NCBI GenBank assembly: GCA_900542285.1
Contig: UQNF01000013.1
Coordinates: 1-37,975, forward strand
DNA: 37,975 bases
Direction: 5' to 3'
From: an uncultured Clostridium sp.
GTDB taxonomy: Bacteria; Bacillota; Clostridia; Christensenellales; CAG-138
Positions 14,605-22,400 of this stretch are shown here, piece by piece. A program made the translations under genes and the position numbers. A model generated the notes under the pieces. That model was not told where the DNA came from. It ran no database searches and worked only from the letters and a program-made list of their open reading frames with translations. Every line of letters starts with the position of its first letter. The stretch's first letter is position 1.

Positions 14605-15825
14605 ATGAAAGCATACGAAAGATTTTTGAACTATGTAGTCGTTCATACCGCCAGCAGTGAGGAAAGTTCTACCGTACCGACCACCGAAAGGCAATTCGAC
14701 CTTGCGAGGATGCTGGTCAGCGAGCTTCGCGCACTTGGGGTTGAGGATGCGGAAGTGGATGACAAGTGCTATGTTTACGGTCATATCCCTGCGACCAAGG
14801 GTTATGAAAGCCGTCCTGCACTCGGCTTCATCGCACATATGGATACCGTACCGGACTTCTCGGGCGAGAATGTAAAGCCGCGCCTTATCGAAAACTATGA
14901 CGGAGGAACAATAGTTCTTGGCGAAAGCGGAAGAAGTCTGACCGCAGAGCAGTTTCCGCATCTGCCCTCTCTCAAAGGCAGGACCCTTGTCGTTACCGAC
15001 GGAACGACCGTGCTCGGCGGCGACGACAAGGCAGGCATTGCGGAGATAATCACCGCAGTTGAGAGGATTTTAACTGAAAACATTCCTCACGGCAGACTTT
15101 CGATCGGTTTTACCCCCGATGAGGAAGTCGGCTCGGGCGCAGATAATTTTGATGTTGCACGCTTCGGCGCGGATTTTGCCTACACCGTTGACGGGGGCTG
15201 CGAAGGCGAAATAGAGTATGAGAACTTCAACGCCGCCGGCGCAAAGATAAGGATCAACGGCTTCAACATTCATCCCGGCGACTCCAAGAACAAGATGATA
15301 AACGCCCTGCTTGTCGCCATGGAGCTGAACTCCATGCTTCCATGCGAGATACCGTCAAATACTGAGAAATACGAGGGCTTCTTCCATCTCACCGATATGA
15401 GCGGAAGCGTTGAACATGCCGATATGAGCTATATCATCCGTGACCACAGCAGCGAGATGATGAGCGCAAGAAAGGCATCACTTATACATGCCGTAAAGAT
15501 CCTCAACGAAAAGTACGGAGAAGGAACGGTGGCATTGGAAATGCGCGATCAGTATAGGAATATGGTCGAAAAGATCAAGCCCTGCATGCACCTGATAGAC
15601 AACGCAGTAGCTGCTGCAAAATCGGTCGGCATCGAACCCCGTGTACAGCCCATCCGCGGCGGTACCGACGGAGCAAGGCTCAGCTTTATGGGCCTGCCGT
15701 GTCCAAACCTCGGTACGGGCGATTTTGCCTGCCATGGGCCTTATGAGCATGTTACCGTTGAAGGAATGGACAAGTGTACGGATATGATCCTCGAGCTTGT
15801 AAAAACATACTCGGCATTCAATTAA
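14605..15825 (+). CDS. pepT: Peptidase T (tripeptide aminopeptidase)
   Basis: A 406-residue M20B zinc peptidase that removes N-terminal residues from tripeptides in the cytoplasm. Landmarks are FIAHMDTVPDFSG (metal-ligand His and Asp), TVLGGDDKAG (bridging Asp), IGFTPDEEVGSGADNFD (catalytic Glu pair), GFNIHPGDSKNKM and the C-terminal IRGGTDGARLSFMGLP. The ATG at 14605 has AAGGAGAT 7 bases upstream; the open frame begins earlier but without a ribosome site. It stands as a single gene with its own promoter and a clear terminator. Confidence 0.96.
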   Translation: MKAYERFLNYVVVHTASSEESSTVPTTERQFDLARMLVSELRALGVEDAEVDDKCYVYGHIPATKGYESRPALGFIAHMDTVPDFSGENVKPRLIENYDGGTIVLGESGRSLTAEQFPHLPSLKGRTLVVTDGTTVLGGDDKAGIAEIITAVERILTENIPHGRLSIGFTPDEEVGSGADNFDVARFGADFAYTVDGGCEGEIEYENFNAAGAKIRINGFNIHPGDSKNKMINALLVAMELNSMLPCEIPSNTEKYEGFFHLTDMSGSVEHADMSYIIRDHSSEMMSARKASLIHAVKILNEKYGEGTVALEMRDQYRNMVEKIKPCMHLIDNAVAAAKSVGIEPRVQPIRGGTDGARLSFMGLPCPNLGTGDFACHGPYEHVTVEGMDKCTDMILELVKTYSAFN

Positions 15826-15885
15826 CAATCGATCATTGTGCGGAATGGGATGCACATGCCCCATACACCGAAGAAAATATAGCAA

Positions 15886-15915
15886 GAGCCCATCGCTGTC
15901 TGATGGGCTCATTTT
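15886..15915 (+). terminator. Terminator of pepT
   Basis: A perfect 9-bp stem GAGCCCATC with GATGGGCTC (15886-15894 with 15902-15910), a 7-base loop, then ATTTT. It also lies about 40 bases past the stop of the convergent ArsR-type gene. Confidence 0.8.
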
Positions 15916-15950
15916 GCATTGGTTTTGTTCCTGTCCGGATAACCAACAGG

Positions 15951-17042
15951 TTATTTTGATCTTAGCATCGAGTATAACGCATCCACGAATTTATCAACCT
16001 TTTCGTGGTTAATTGAAAGATAGACACGCCTGCCGCTGTCAACGGAAGTAACGAGCTTTGCTCCGGTGAGAACGCTCAAGTGCTGTGAAACCGTGCATGG
16101 AGCGAGGTTCACGCATTTTGCAAGTTCACCGACATATGCCGGGCCGTTCATTAGCCTGAGAATGATTTTGAATCTGCTTGGTTCGCCCAAAATGCTCATT
16201 AGGCGCGCAACCTCGTTTTCGTCGGCACCGCTGATTTCGGATTGCCGCTGGAAGGTGTCGTAAAGCACGCCGATAATTACAGTTGTCAGCTTGCTTTCGT
16301 CGGGTTTCGGAACGCAGGTGGATACTTCACAGTGATAGAATGCCGTGACCAGCGGGAAGATGCTGAACTCGCTCTTTTCATCGCACGAATAATCCAACTT
16401 GCTTTTTAGCATGTTCGCGTCGGAATCGAAGCCCTGATAATCGTCCCTGAAAAGCTGAATAAAGGGCGACCATATCTCTTCGCATCGCTCAAATTCCTCG
16501 GCTACAAGGATAAGCAGTTCGACAAATGAATCTATGAATTTACTCGGATTGAGCGCAGCTGCAATGATATTGTTCTTGCTCTTCTGCGGCAGTGCAGAAG
16601 CGGTTACGGCATCAAAAACCATAGATGCATCGCATTCGCCCGTCACCTGTTCGCCGGAAATGCTTTCTATTATAAGTGCCGGCACATTCTCCGAAAAGTT
16701 GTACAGGTATTCTTTGAACTCATCATAGCCGGTGCGGCTAAATGCGCCCATCGTATCTATAAACAGCGAGCAAAGGCAGGGAGTATCAAGGCGATTTGCT
16801 TTTGCGCCTGCAGAAAGCGGTGTGAACAGTCTCTCGACGGTTGCCGCGGCATCATCGTTCAAAACGCTGAACAAACGCTTATAGAGCATTTTTATGCTGC
16901 TGCAATAGTCGGCATAGATTTCACGCGCGGCAGGATGACGATGGCTGAGACGGTCAAAGAATTCCTCAACAGAGAATCCGTTTGCCATGTTCTTAAGAAA
17001 GGAATACGCCTCAAACAGCGGAAGCGGTTCAAAATGCAGCAA
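15951..17042 (-). CDS. ArsR-type winged-helix regulator with large N-terminal domain
   Basis: The 363-residue protein ends in an ArsR-like winged helix (about residues 278-355). It reads LGEPSRFKIILRLMN, then YVGELAKCVNLAPCTVSQHLSVL as recognition region and a basic wing SGRRVYLSIN. The first 270 residues are acidic and mostly helical and match no family I can name; such extensions may sense a ligand or partner. No metal-binding CxC motif is obvious in the helix-turn-helix part. The start is a TTG at 17042 with GGGAG about 8 bases upstream; the next in-frame ATG is at MANGF. It is divergent from the secreted LRR protein, which is therefore a candidate target. Confidence 0.8.
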   Translation of the reverse strand: MLHFEPLPLFEAYSFLKNMANGFSVEEFFDRLSHRHPAAREIYADYCSSIKMLYKRLFSVLNDDAAATVERLFTPLSAGAKANRLDTPCLCSLFIDTMGAFSRTGYDEFKEYLYNFSENVPALIIESISGEQVTGECDASMVFDAVTASALPQKSKNNIIAAALNPSKFIDSFVELLILVAEEFERCEEIWSPFIQLFRDDYQGFDSDANMLKSKLDYSCDEKSEFSIFPLVTAFYHCEVSTCVPKPDESKLTTVIIGVLYDTFQRQSEISGADENEVARLMSILGEPSRFKIILRLMNGPAYVGELAKCVNLAPCTVSQHLSVLTGAKLVTSVDSGRRVYLSINHEKVDKFVDALYSMLRSK

Positions 17043-17103
17043 AGTTTTCTCTCCCTTCTTTTTTTCTTAATGATATGATAGCATATTTTTTCCAAAAAAT
17101 CTA

Positions 17104-17132
17104 TTGACAAGCGCCTCTCAAAAAGATATAAT
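17104..17132 (+). promoter_or_regulatory. Sigma-A promoter of the LRR surface protein
   Basis: TTGACA (17104-17109) and TATAAT (17127-17132) with a 17-base spacer, about 75 bases before the start codon. It lies in the divergent region shared with the ArsR-type gene. Confidence 0.88.
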
Positions 17133-17206
17133 TTATGCATACCAATGAATTGCGAATGTTTTGTGTACGCAAACATATCGAATTCATTAATAATAGGAGG
17201 TACATT

Positions 17207-18814
17207 ATGAAGGCCACAAAAAAGAAGATCGTTGCCCTTATGACAGTTGCAGTTATGGCAGCAGCGCTCCTCATGTCCGCAGTTTCCCTTATGCCCAAAC
17301 CAGCGTTTGCGGAAACGACCGCTGATTTTGCAACACCGGCGGGTTACAATGACAACGATTATCAAAAGCTCGTTGTATTCATGGAAACCGTCAATTCTTC
17401 CGGTGTTAAGAACGGCGAAGCAATCAATCCCGGTGTTTATACTCCCGAAGATCCCGCAACATGGCTTTACAGCGTTGAGTATCCTTGGGGAACCACCAGC
17501 TATGGCGCCTACTGGGAAGAGATCGACGGAGAAATGCATTTTGTTGCATTGGACAACGGCTTTTCCTGCAGACTCGAGGGAAATATCGACTTCAGCGAAT
17601 GTGAATACCTTGGAAGCGTGTTCCTTTCCGGCTGCGACATTCCCAGCGCGAATTTCTCGTTCTGTTTAGGCCTTAACGCAATTCATATCGCATATGCCAA
17701 TCTGGAATCCATCAATGTTTCCTGCTGCTACAACATGGTTCAGTTTGATGCTTTCGGCAACAATCTGAATTCTGACGGTATTGTTGGACTTGCAGACTGT
17801 GGGGCAATTGAGGTTCTCAATGTTTCAGACAATCCCGAGATCGAAGATCTGGACATATCCGCTTTTGACCTCCAGCTTAGAATTCTCAATGTCAACAATA
17901 CCGGCATCGGCGATGACGACATAGATTTCACTCGCCTGCGCTCCGTCAATGAAATAAATATTACCGGCACCAATATCACCAGGGTTGACATGCGCAACAG
18001 CGAGTGCATAACCGCACTCACTTGCAGGGATATGCCCCTTGAATATTTGATGCTTCCCACCTGCGACAGCAATCTTCAGATCGACTGTGCAAATACCGGA
18101 ATCACCGAGCTTGATGTGACCGGCTGCACCGGTCTTTACCAGCTGAATTGCAGCAACAACCCCATCAGGGAACTTGACTTCACCAATTGCCCGTGGATGC
18201 AATTCGTTATCGTAAACGATTGTGAGCTTGAAACGCTCAATCTTGCAGGCTGTGATAAGCTCATCGCCGTTGAGTGCATGAACAATAATCTTACCGAAAT
18301 CGATGTATCCGCTGCCTGCGAACTAGCACAGTTCTACTGCACCGGCAACATGCTTACCAATATCTTCTGGCATGTCAACAACGAGTGGGACGGCGAATAT
18401 ATCGTCTCTCTCGAATCCGAAGGAAACGGCTATGTGGCTGTCGGATTTGAAGTCGATCCCGAGACATGGGGCGCAATCAATTTCTTTGAAGCAGTTCCCC
18501 AAGAGGGCTATCGCTTCGTAAACTGGGTTGATAACGACGGCAACGAGATCTCCACCGATCCGCGTTACGAATATGAACCGAGGAATGCTTACGAGATGAT
18601 CGCAGTTTTCGTACCTGACGGTTCCGAACCTGTTGTTACAGAAGAACCCACTGAGCCCATTGTTACCGATGAGCCCACCGAGCCCGTTGTTACCGATGAG
18701 CCCACTGAGCCCATTACTCCCGATGTTCCCGCAACAGGTGCTGTCAGCCTGAGCGTACTCGGTGTTGCCGCGATCCTTGCAGGCGGTATCGCAGTATCCA
18801 AGAGAAAGCACTAA
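17207..18814 (+). CDS. Secreted leucine-rich-repeat surface protein with wall-anchor-like tail
   Basis: The 535-residue protein has a signal peptide (MKATKKKIVALMTVAVMAAA, likely cleaved after AFA at residue 35). A series of degenerate LRRs of about 20-22 residues follows (roughly 100-390), many with LxCxxN or LDVSxC patterns such as LNCSNNPIRELDF. Next come an InlB-type bacterial repeat domain (about 405-470, with EGYRFVNWVDNDG), a stalk of three 9-residue VVT(D/E)EPTEP repeats, and a C-terminal VPATG, hydrophobic helix and KRKH. The tail has the layout of a sortase signal with an atypical motif. ATG at 17207 has AGGAGG 6 bases upstream. Likely role: adhesion or substrate binding; no ligand can be read. 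Confidence 0.88.
   Translation: MKATKKKIVALMTVAVMAAALLMSAVSLMPKPAFAETTADFATPAGYNDNDYQKLVVFMETVNSSGVKNGEAINPGVYTPEDPATWLYSVEYPWGTTSYGAYWEEIDGEMHFVALDNGFSCRLEGNIDFSECEYLGSVFLSGCDIPSANFSFCLGLNAIHIAYANLESINVSCCYNMVQFDAFGNNLNSDGIVGLADCGAIEVLNVSDNPEIEDLDISAFDLQLRILNVNNTGIGDDDIDFTRLRSVNEINITGTNITRVDMRNSECITALTCRDMPLEYLMLPTCDSNLQIDCANTGITELDVTGCTGLYQLNCSNNPIRELDFTNCPWMQFVIVNDCELETLNLAGCDKLIAVECMNNNLTEIDVSAACELAQFYCTGNMLTNIFWHVNNEWDGEYIVSLESEGNGYVAVGFEVDPETWGAINFFEAVPQEGYRFVNWVDNDGNEISTDPRYEYEPRNAYEMIAVFVPDGSEPVVTEEPTEPIVTDEPTEPVVTDEPTEPITPDVPATGAVSLSVLGVAAILAGGIAVSKRKH
18632..18712 (+). repeat. Three 27-base stalk repeats in the LRR protein
   Basis: Three consecutive 27-base units (18632, 18659, 18686), each encoding (V/I)VT(D/E)EPTEP. 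They form an extended proline-rich linker before the wall-anchor-like tail. Confidence 0.9.
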
Positions 18815-18856
18815 TAGTCTACTTTAACCCCCTTTCAAAAGAATACCGACTGAAAA

Positions 18857-18887
18857 CAGAGTCCTCTTAATCGGGGACTTTGTTTTT
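18857..18887 (+). terminator. Terminator of the LRR gene
   Basis: An 8-bp stem with one wobble (18857-18864 with 18875-18882) followed by five T, 43 bases after the stop. Confidence 0.85.
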
Positions 18888-18932
18888 GTCTTGAAAGAGA
18901 AAAATATATTATTATGCTTAAAAGAATTCCTG

Positions 18933-18963
18933 TTGACCCTGACACGGCGTCAGGGTGTATAGT
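18933..18963 (+). promoter_or_regulatory. MerR-type operator-promoter with 19-base spacer
   Basis: TTGACC (18933-18938) and TATAGT (18958-18963) are separated by 19 bases, the overlong spacer typical of promoters untwisted by MerR-family activators. Inside it sits a perfect dyad ACCCTGAC-N5-GTCAGGGT (18936-18943 with 18949-18956). The merR-type gene starts 21 bases downstream, so it should activate itself on ligand binding. Confidence 0.9.
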
Positions 18964-18983
18964 CATAGCGAACGGGAGGTGAG

Positions 18984-19724
18984 ATGATGCATAAAGGAAA
19001 GATGACCGTAACGGATGTCAGCAGGCTGTCGGGGGTCAGCGTACGCGCGCTCAGGTACTACGATAGACTGGGCCTGCTGAGACCGGTCGAGTACACGGAA
19101 ACCGGGTATAGGCTGTACGATGAAGCAGCGATTGAAAAGCTTCAGCAGATACTGCTGTTCCGGGAGCTTGAATTTCCGCTTAAGGATATCAAGAGTATCA
19201 TGGACTGCCCGGATTTTGACAGATGCGCTGCGCTGGAGCAGCAGATTGAGCTGCTGACTCTCAAAAAGCAGCATCTGGAAGAGCTGATAGAGCTCGCAGA
19301 AAAAATAAGGAAAGGAGAAAACGATATGGATTTCAAACCATTTGACACCGGAAAGTTCGATGAGTATACCGCAAAGGCCAAGGCCATGTGGGGCGGAACG
19401 GGCGAATACGCCGAGTTTGAGGAAAGGTCCAAGAAAAGGACTGCGGACGATGAGCGTAACCTTGCCGCAGGACTGATGGCTTTGTTTTCGGAATTTGGAA
19501 GCATGAAGGATCAAAGCCCCGATTCCGATGCGGTTCTGGCACAGGTCGGCAGGCTGCAAAGCTACATTTCGGAACACTATTATAAGTGTTCAAACGATAT
19601 ACTTATCAGCCTGGGCGAAATGTACGCATGCGGCGGAGAATTCACCGAAAACATCGACGCAGCAGGCGGAAGCGGCACGGCCGATTTCGTTTACAGGACG
19701 ATAAAGGCCTATTGCAGCAGATAA
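18984..19724 (+). CDS. MerR-family regulator with TipAS ligand-binding domain
   Basis: The 246-residue protein has a MerR DNA-binding domain (about residues 8-75: TVTDVSRLSGVSVRALRYYDRLGLL), a dimerisation coiled coil (about 80-112) and a C-terminal TipAS domain (about 115-246). TipAS features include YYKC (candidate ligand cysteine near residue 210), LGEMYACGGEFTENID and FVYRTIKAY. TipAL proteins bind thiopeptides and other hydrophobic drugs and activate transcription. GGGAGGTG lies before the ATG pair at 18984/18987; either could start. An internal start at 19326 may give a free TipAS domain. No drug pump is adjacent on this strand, so the regulator may act mainly on itself as a drug-sequestering system. 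Confidence 0.92.
   Translation: MMHKGKMTVTDVSRLSGVSVRALRYYDRLGLLRPVEYTETGYRLYDEAAIEKLQQILLFRELEFPLKDIKSIMDCPDFDRCAALEQQIELLTLKKQHLEELIELAEKIRKGENDMDFKPFDTGKFDEYTAKAKAMWGGTGEYAEFEERSKKRTADDERNLAAGLMALFSEFGSMKDQSPDSDAVLAQVGRLQSYISEHYYKCSNDILISLGEMYACGGEFTENIDAAGGSGTADFVYRTIKAYCSR
19312..19328 (+). promoter_or_regulatory. Internal ribosome binding site and ATG for a TipAS short form
   Basis: AAGGAG (19312-19317) lies 8 bases before an in-frame ATG (19326-19328, residue 115). This is exactly the boundary between coiled coil and TipAS domain. Translation here would give a 132-residue ligand-binding protein without DNA binding, as known for tipA of Streptomyces lividans. Confidence 0.6.
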
Positions 19725-19740
19725 ATAGATAATAAAGGAC

Positions 19741-19776
19741 AAAGAAAAGGCGGAGTATCGGTTGATACTCCGCCTT
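19741..19776 (-). terminator. Terminator of rpsF-ssb-rpsR
   Basis: A perfect 13-bp stem (19747-19759 with 19764-19776) with a 4-base loop; on the minus strand it is followed by TTCTTTG. It lies 17 bases past the rpsR stop and also stops convergent merR transcripts structurally, though without T-run on the plus side. Confidence 0.85.
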
Positions 19777-19793
19777 GCGGTCGAAAAATTCAA

Positions 19794-20036
19794 TTAGTCC
19801 TGAACGTAGGGCAGAAGGGCAACCTGACGTGCAGACTTGATAGCGGATGCAAGCTCTCTCTGATGGCGAGCGCAAACACCGCTCATACGGCGGGGCATGA
19901 TCTTGCCGCGCTCGGTGACAAACTTGCGAAGCTTTGCAGCATCCTTGTAGTCGATATACTCAGCCTTATCAACACAGAACTGGCAGACTTTACGCCTGGA
20001 CTTCCTGGGACGGGGCCTCATTTTGCGGTCTTCCAT
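19794..20036 (-). CDS. rpsR: 30S ribosomal protein S18
   Basis: An 80-residue basic protein with S18 landmarks RKVCQFC, IDYKDAAKLRKFVTERGKIMPRR and CARHQRELASAIKSARQVALLPY. The cysteines (CQFC and a later CARH) point to the zinc-binding variant of S18. The ATG at 20036 with AAAGGAG upstream is chosen; the open frame extends back into ssb but without support. It pairs with S6 on the 30S platform. Last gene of rpsF-ssb-rpsR. Confidence 0.97.
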   Translation of the reverse strand: MEDRKMRPRPRKSRRKVCQFCVDKAEYIDYKDAAKLRKFVTERGKIMPRRMSGVCARHQRELASAIKSARQVALLPYVQD

Positions 20037-20055
20037 TTTTACTCCTTTCGCAAAC

Positions 20056-20592
20056 TTAGAACGGTAAATCGGTATCGGAAATCTCCTCAAAACTTGAGGA
20101 TGAACCATCGTCTCCGCCGAAGGGGTTCTGGCTCTGGCTATGCGGAGCATTGTCCTGCCAACCATTGGACTGCTGGCTCGACGCACTGCCCTGGAAACCC
20201 TGCTGCGGATAGCTCTGGCGATAACCACCCTGATTGGACTGATAGCCCTGAGCAGGCTGGTAGCCCTGACCCTGTTCCCTTGGAGAGAGGAACTCGACCT
20301 CATCAGCCGTTACTTCGAGTGAAGCGCGGACGGTTCCGTCCTTGCCCTCATAAGCCCTTGCAGTAACTTCGCCGATTACGGAGATCTTTCTTCCCTTTGA
20401 AAGATAGCGTGCGCAGGTTTCGCCAAGCTGTCTCCATGCGGTAACACGGAAGAAATCAGTCTGACGCTCTCCGTTGGCGCCGGAAAACCTGCGGTTGACG
20501 GCCACGTTCATGGTGCATACGCTCACACCGGTCGAGGTGGTGCGCAGCTCCGGGTCAGATGTAAGATTGCCGATAATAAAAAGCTTGTTCAT
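20056..20592 (-). CDS. ssb: Single-stranded DNA-binding protein
   Basis: The 178-residue protein has an OB-fold (about residues 1-105: NKLFIIGNLTSDPELRTTSTG, FFRVTAWRQLGETCARYLSKG). A flexible Gln/Gly-rich tail follows, and the acidic tip SDTDLPF recruits replication and repair partners. The tail contains several GYQ-type repeats. The gene lies between rpsF and rpsR, the standard Firmicutes order. The ATG at 20592 has GAAAGGAT upstream. Confidence 0.97.
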   Translation of the reverse strand: MNKLFIIGNLTSDPELRTTSTGVSVCTMNVAVNRRFSGANGERQTDFFRVTAWRQLGETCARYLSKGRKISVIGEVTARAYEGKDGTVRASLEVTADEVEFLSPREQGQGYQPAQGYQSNQGGYRQSYPQQGFQGSASSQQSNGWQDNAPHSQSQNPFGGDDGSSSSFEEISDTDLPF

Positions 20593-20612
20593 TGTGTATC
20601 CTTTCTCAAGGT

Positions 20613-20900
20613 TTACGCATGATGACGGGTAACTTTGTAACGCATGATTCTCTCATCGTTCTTCAGATTACGCTCGAGCTCGGCGGGTGCTTCAGCGGGT
20701 GAGCTGAAGGTAACGAGCACATAGTAACCTTCCGTCTTGTAATCGATGGTGTATGCCAGGCGGCGTTTGCCCCATTCATCAACCTTTTCGATTTCACCGC
20801 CGTTTGCAGCGATGATGCCACTGAACTTCTCGATTACGGAAGCGGTTTCCTCCTCATTAAGTTCAGGCACGATGACGTACAGACTTTCGTACTTATTCAC
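20613..20900 (-). CDS. rpsF: 30S ribosomal protein S6
   Basis: A 95-residue S6 protein: NKYESLYVIVPELNEEE, GGEIEKVDEWGKRRLAYTIDYKTEGYYVLVTF, and the C-terminal ERIMRYKVTRH. The start is GTG (20898-20900) with AAGGAGGTG upstream. S6 forms a complex with S18, encoded in the same operon. First gene of rpsF-ssb-rpsR. Confidence 0.97.
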   Translation of the reverse strand: MNKYESLYVIVPELNEEETASVIEKFSGIIAANGGEIEKVDEWGKRRLAYTIDYKTEGYYVLVTFSSPAEAPAELERNLKNDERIMRYKVTRHHA

Positions 20901-20921
20901 TTAATTTCACCTCCTTATGGT

Positions 20922-20962
20922 CTTGTGGCCCCGCAAATATGCGGAGCAAGTCGGGTGTTGGC
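20922..20962 (-). promoter_or_regulatory. rpsF leader hairpin, candidate S6:S18 autoregulatory site
   Basis: On the minus strand CTTG (20950-20947) pairs with CAAG (20925-20922) and encloses CCGCA-loop-TGCGG, with CCCGA just upstream of the outer stem. A CCG-containing leader bound by the S6:S18 complex is known in many bacteria. The match was judged by eye only. Confidence 0.45.
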
Positions 20963-20967
20963 AAATT

Positions 20968-20996
20968 ATTATAACACTTTTGCTTATTGCGTGCAA
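20968..20996 (-). promoter_or_regulatory. Sigma-A promoter of rpsF-ssb-rpsR
   Basis: On the minus strand TTGCAC (20996-20991) and TATAAT (20973-20968) with a 17-base spacer, about 68 bases before the rpsF start. Confidence 0.82.
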
Positions 20997-21073
20997 GCAA
21001 ATCTCAAAACCAATAAAAATATATTTAGATTCCGAACGCTTCTGACAATGCTGCCTTCAGCGTGCGATTTATG

Positions 21074-21102
21074 TTGAAGTTTTTATTGGTATGAGTTATA
21101 AT
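21074..21102 (+). promoter_or_regulatory. Sigma-A promoter of the aldo/keto reductase
   Basis: TTGAAG (21074-21079) and TATAAT (21097-21102) with a 17-base spacer, 60 bases before the start codon. Confidence 0.75.
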
Positions 21103-21161
21103 CAATAGGTCAGAATACAATTTCAAATCCGTAACAGGGTTTGCATTATCGGAGGATCAAC

Positions 21162-22169
21162 ATGAAGTATGTAGAGTTCGGAAGGACCGGAATGAAGGTT
21201 TCCAAGGTTGGATTTGGCGGCATTCCGATACAGAGGATAGATCAGGAGGCGGCCAATGCGCTTATCGATGCGCTTATAGAGCATGGAGTGAACTATATCG
21301 ATACCGCAAGGGGCTATACCATCAGTGAACAGCTCATAGGAAACGCCCTCACCGGCAAGCGAGACAGGTTCTATCTCGCGACCAAGAGCATGGCGCGCAC
21401 CAAGGATGCTATGGCAAAGGATATAGAGATAAGCCTTGGCAATCTCCATACCGACCATATCGACCTCTATCAGGTGCATAATCCGAGCATGGAGCAGCTG
21501 GACACCGTGCTTGCTCCGGGAGGAGCACTCGAGGCGCTTATGGAGGCAATGTGTGAGGGCAAGGTTCGCCACCTTGGCATAACTGCACATTCGCTCAAGG
21601 TGTTCGAACGCGCGCTGGAGCTTGATTGGGTCGAGACCATCATGTTCCCCTACAATATCGTTGAAAGCCAGTGCGAATACCTTCTCCAAAAGTGTACCGA
21701 AAAGGGCATCGCATTCATAGCCATGAAGCCGATGGCAGGAGGCGCTATCGAGGACGGACATACGGCGCTTCGCTACATCGCCAATAATCCCGATGTCACC
21801 ATTGCAATCCCGGGAATGTACAGCCCGGAGGAGGTCAGGATTAATACCGAGGCAGGGCAGGACGATTCGCCCCTTACCGAAAGCGAGCAGGCCTCCATCG
21901 ATGAGATAAGAAAGACTCTGACCGGCAATTTCTGCCGCCGCTGCAATTATTGTGCGCCCTGCACCGTTGGCATAAGCATTCCCAATGTTTTTCTCTTTGC
22001 AGGCTATCTGGAGCGTTATGGCCTGGCCGATTGGGCAAAGGGCAGGTATGCGACGCTTCCGGTCAAGGCAAGCGCCTGTGTAGAATGCGGCGAATGCGAA
22101 AAACGCTGTCCCTATGGCCTGCCGATAAGGAATATGCTCAAAAAATGCGCCGAAGAATTCGGTGAATAA
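21162..22169 (+). CDS. Aldo/keto reductase with C-terminal iron-sulfur cysteine clusters
   Basis: The 335-residue protein has an AKR barrel with the catalytic tetrad D47, Y52 (DTARGY), K75 (LATK) and H106 (YQVHNP). The C-terminal extension has eight cysteines: C258, C261, C264, C267 and C306, C309, C312, C316 followed by proline (CxxCxxCxxxCP). This places it in the ferredoxin-tailed AKR group, in which electrons may come from or go to Fe-S partners. The natural substrate is unknown. ATG at 21162 has GGAGG 6 bases upstream; an earlier frame start is rejected. It stands alone between its own promoter and terminator. Confidence 0.9.
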   Translation: MKYVEFGRTGMKVSKVGFGGIPIQRIDQEAANALIDALIEHGVNYIDTARGYTISEQLIGNALTGKRDRFYLATKSMARTKDAMAKDIEISLGNLHTDHIDLYQVHNPSMEQLDTVLAPGGALEALMEAMCEGKVRHLGITAHSLKVFERALELDWVETIMFPYNIVESQCEYLLQKCTEKGIAFIAMKPMAGGAIEDGHTALRYIANNPDVTIAIPGMYSPEEVRINTEAGQDDSPLTESEQASIDEIRKTLTGNFCRRCNYCAPCTVGISIPNVFLFAGYLERYGLADWAKGRYATLPVKASACVECGECEKRCPYGLPIRNMLKKCAEEFGE

Positions 22170-22213
22170 TCCGTTTTCGATTTCGGACAGATAATACTTA
22201 TAATTTGTTTTTT

Positions 22214-22255
22214 GACGCTGCTCACGGGGTGTTTCCGTTGGCGGCGTCTTTTTTT
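22214..22255 (+). terminator. Terminator of the aldo/keto reductase
   Basis: A stem of GACGC with GCGTC, extended inward by further pairs including CACGG with CCGTT (22214-22248), followed by seven T. Confidence 0.88.
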
Positions 22256-22400
22256 GTACGATGGAATGCCGGAAGTGGTATGTCAATGGCGGTCAAGTCT
22301 TTATAAGTCCGAATTTGTCGCTTCACGGGCGACCAACAAAGCAAAAGCAAGGGCTATAATCTGCTCGTAAACAAAACCAATAAAACAGGAGGACAGAAAA

